A DNA stretch of 5,551 nt from JBDRAU01 sp043823315. Lineage in GTDB: Bacteria; Patescibacteriota; UBA1384; DTJR01. The notes below the pieces were generated by a model. The model saw only the letters and a list, made by a program, of their open reading frames with translations. It was not told the origin of the DNA and searched no databases. Of the stretch, positions 4,765 through 5,551 are shown piece after piece. The stretch is from assembly GCA_043823315.1 (NCBI GenBank), contig JBDRAU010000057.1:1-5551 (forward strand). Reading direction: 5' to 3'. Each line of letters starts with the position of its first letter. Within the stretch, counting starts at the first letter, position 1. The translations under genes and the position numbers were made by a program.

Positions 4765-4905
4765 GACCCCAGCTGCACGGCTACGGGATAAGCACAAATA
4801 ACAATTCTCAACTGTGTTCGAATAATACAAGCTATATTTGAAAATTCTATAATTTGGATTTTTGTTAGACATTAGAAATTAGAAATTAGTTATTTTGTTA
4901 GTATT

Positions 4906-5394
4906 TTAAATTATCAATTTATTCTTTATCGTTTCGATATAGCGTCCGATGAATCCTGTTGCAATTATGACGGCAATGGCAATCAAGAGATGTTCTAAAA
5001 TAATTTTTCCTGGCTTTCGCTTTTCAATTTTGGCTAGAATTATACTTACTACAGTAAGTAAGGCAAGTCCGAAAATAATACTAAAAAATAAAGCTGTTTC
5101 GAGGCTGAATAGCAAAACTGGAACTATAAAAATAAGTGCGACTACAAGCTTCGAGATAAAGGTTGTAAATGTTGCGATCCAAATACCTTGCTCGGTTTCA
5201 GTATTGCTGGCTTCTTCGCCAATGTGAATGGCAATTGCGTCGGAGAGAGCATCGGTAATGGCGATAATGACAATTCCAGCAATGACGTAAATTGATGAAT
5301 TAGTCGAGTAAGTCAACCCGACCATCATTCCAAGAGTCGTAATTACCCCCGATGTAATTCCAAACCCAAAACCTTTTCTGGCAGATGATCTCAT
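4906..5394 (-). CDS. VIT/CCC1-like small membrane protein (possible metal-ion transporter)
   Basis: This 162-residue protein is mostly hydrophobic, with about five membrane segments (roughly 10-28, 34-54, 70-96, 98-120 and 132-150). The GFGITSGVITTLGMMVGL start (10-27) resembles the first helix of VIT1/CCC1 iron and manganese transporters, and ITDALSDAIAIHIGEEASN (46-64) resembles the acidic second-helix region. Asp48, Asp52, Glu60 and Glu61 are candidate metal ligands. Classical VIT proteins are about 230 or more residues and carry a cytosolic metal-binding helical domain after helix two. Here that part is only a few residues (about 62-70), so this is a reduced relative and transport is not proven. 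The chosen ATG has TATAAT six bases before it and no Shine-Dalgarno. It is a single gene with AT-rich sequence on both sides. Confidence 0.75.
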   Translation of the reverse strand: MRSSARKGFGFGITSGVITTLGMMVGLTYSTNSSIYVIAGIVIIAITDALSDAIAIHIGEEASNTETEQGIWIATFTTFISKLVVALIFIVPVLLFSLETALFFSIIFGLALLTVVSIILAKIEKRKPGKIILEHLLIAIAVIIATGFIGRYIETIKNKLII

Positions 5395-5400
5395 ATGGCT

Positions 5401-5406
5401 ATTATA
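5401..5406 (-). promoter_or_regulatory. -10 box giving a leaderless mRNA for the VIT-like gene
   Basis: TATAAT on the minus strand is followed by AGCCAT and then the ATG at 5394. Transcription would start at the start codon. No clear -35 hexamer is visible in the AT-rich sequence upstream. Confidence 0.55.
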
Positions 5407-5480
5407 CTACTTAAAAAGTTTCTTATCGCATTTTTGAGTATTTCTGAAATAAAATCTAAAAATATTCTCTTTAAAAAAGT

Positions 5481-5509
5481 GGGGCGCGGCGGGAAACCCC
5501 CCGCGCCCC
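5481..5509 (-). terminator. Strong GC-rich intrinsic terminator of a gene beyond the right edge
   Basis: GGGGCGCGG (5481-5489) pairs perfectly with CCGCGCCCC (5501-5509). After one C-C mismatch, a further GGG/CCC pair closes an AAA loop. On the minus strand the stem is followed by ACTTTTTTAAA, a proper T tract. It must serve a minus-strand gene whose end lies in 5510-5551 or further right. Confidence 0.8.
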
Positions 5510-5551
5510 AAGACACTTCAGCAGCTACTATCGCGCGGCGCACGCAGCGTT
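5510..5551 (-). other. GC-rich edge sequence, probably the 3' end of a further minus-strand gene
   Basis: These 42 bases are far more GC-rich than the preceding 100 bases and lie just before (in transcription) the terminator at 5481-5509. Two minus-strand frames close here, one with TAG-TAG at 5530-5525 and one with TGA at 5520-5518. Too little is visible to choose the frame or name a product. Confidence 0.35.

Larger units (their letters stand above)
4649..4889. repeat. AT-rich intergenic segment bounded by inverted TTTCTAAT repeats
   Basis: CTAATTACTAATTTCTAAT (4649-4667) and ATTAGAAATTAGAAATTAG (4871-4889) are inverted copies that match at 18 of 19 bases. They enclose about 200 bases that hold two further repeat fragments (4706-4738 and 4744-4764). 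No credible gene lies between them: the 60-codon frame here reads straight through repeats. It may be a MITE-like unit, but the arms are low-complexity repeats of ATTAGAA, which can also arise by slippage. Confidence 0.45.

Noticed and set aside
4690..4872. Minus-strand 60-codon frame between HIT and VIT-like genes
   Set aside because: It runs through repeat fragments and AT-rich sequence, has no ribosome site and no protein-like pattern.

Overview
The window is a compact fragment of a bacterial genome. It most resembles a Candidate Phyla Radiation (Patescibacteria) genome, although no marker gene here proves that. The reasons are short genes, overlapping start and stop codons, -10 boxes almost touching start codons, a small HIT protein and a reduced VIT-like membrane protein, and many short palindromic repeats. 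The standard genetic code fits all genes (TGG for Trp, TGA as stop). All credible genes lie on the minus strand, so transcription runs from right to left.

Left half (1-2520): an apparent four-gene surface-glycan or glycolipid operon. In transcription order it holds a UDP-sugar epimerase/dehydratase (1574-2497), a DPM1-like family 2 glycosyltransferase (886-1590), a three-TM DUF2304 protein (419-886) and a second family 2 glycosyltransferase whose 3' end lies off the left edge (1-422). Each gene overlaps the next by 17, 1 and 4 bases, which suggests translational coupling. The epimerase would supply an activated sugar. The DPM1-like enzyme with the DUF2304 protein would handle a lipid-linked sugar, and the last transferase would extend a glycan. 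Two genes carry palindromic repeats inside the reading frame: one puts about 45 extra residues in the glycosyltransferase core, the other forms the tail of the DUF2304 protein.

Middle (2521-3445): a composite palindromic repeat (2559-2724), then a gene for a two-TM protein with a lysine-rich N-terminal tail (2733-3341) that is probably expressed from a nearly leaderless mRNA.

3446-4202: a clearly different, GC-rich (about 57% in sampled rows, against about 43% in the operon) self-contained unit. It has a good sigma-70-type promoter, a leader of about 115 nt with two copies of an imperfect direct repeat, an ORF of 184 codons that I do not recognise, and a strong GC hairpin. The right edge (5481-5551) ends with a similar GC hairpin and GC-rich sequence, perhaps the tail of a second such unit.

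Right part (4232-5406): a HIT-family hydrolase gene, a 250-base AT-rich intergenic region made largely of repeats, and a VIT/CCC1-like membrane protein gene, again with TATAAT six bases before its start codon.

The two most unusual things are the protein-coding palindromic insertions in the glycan operon and the GC-rich orphan-gene cassette. I see no CRISPR array, tRNA, rRNA or transposase.
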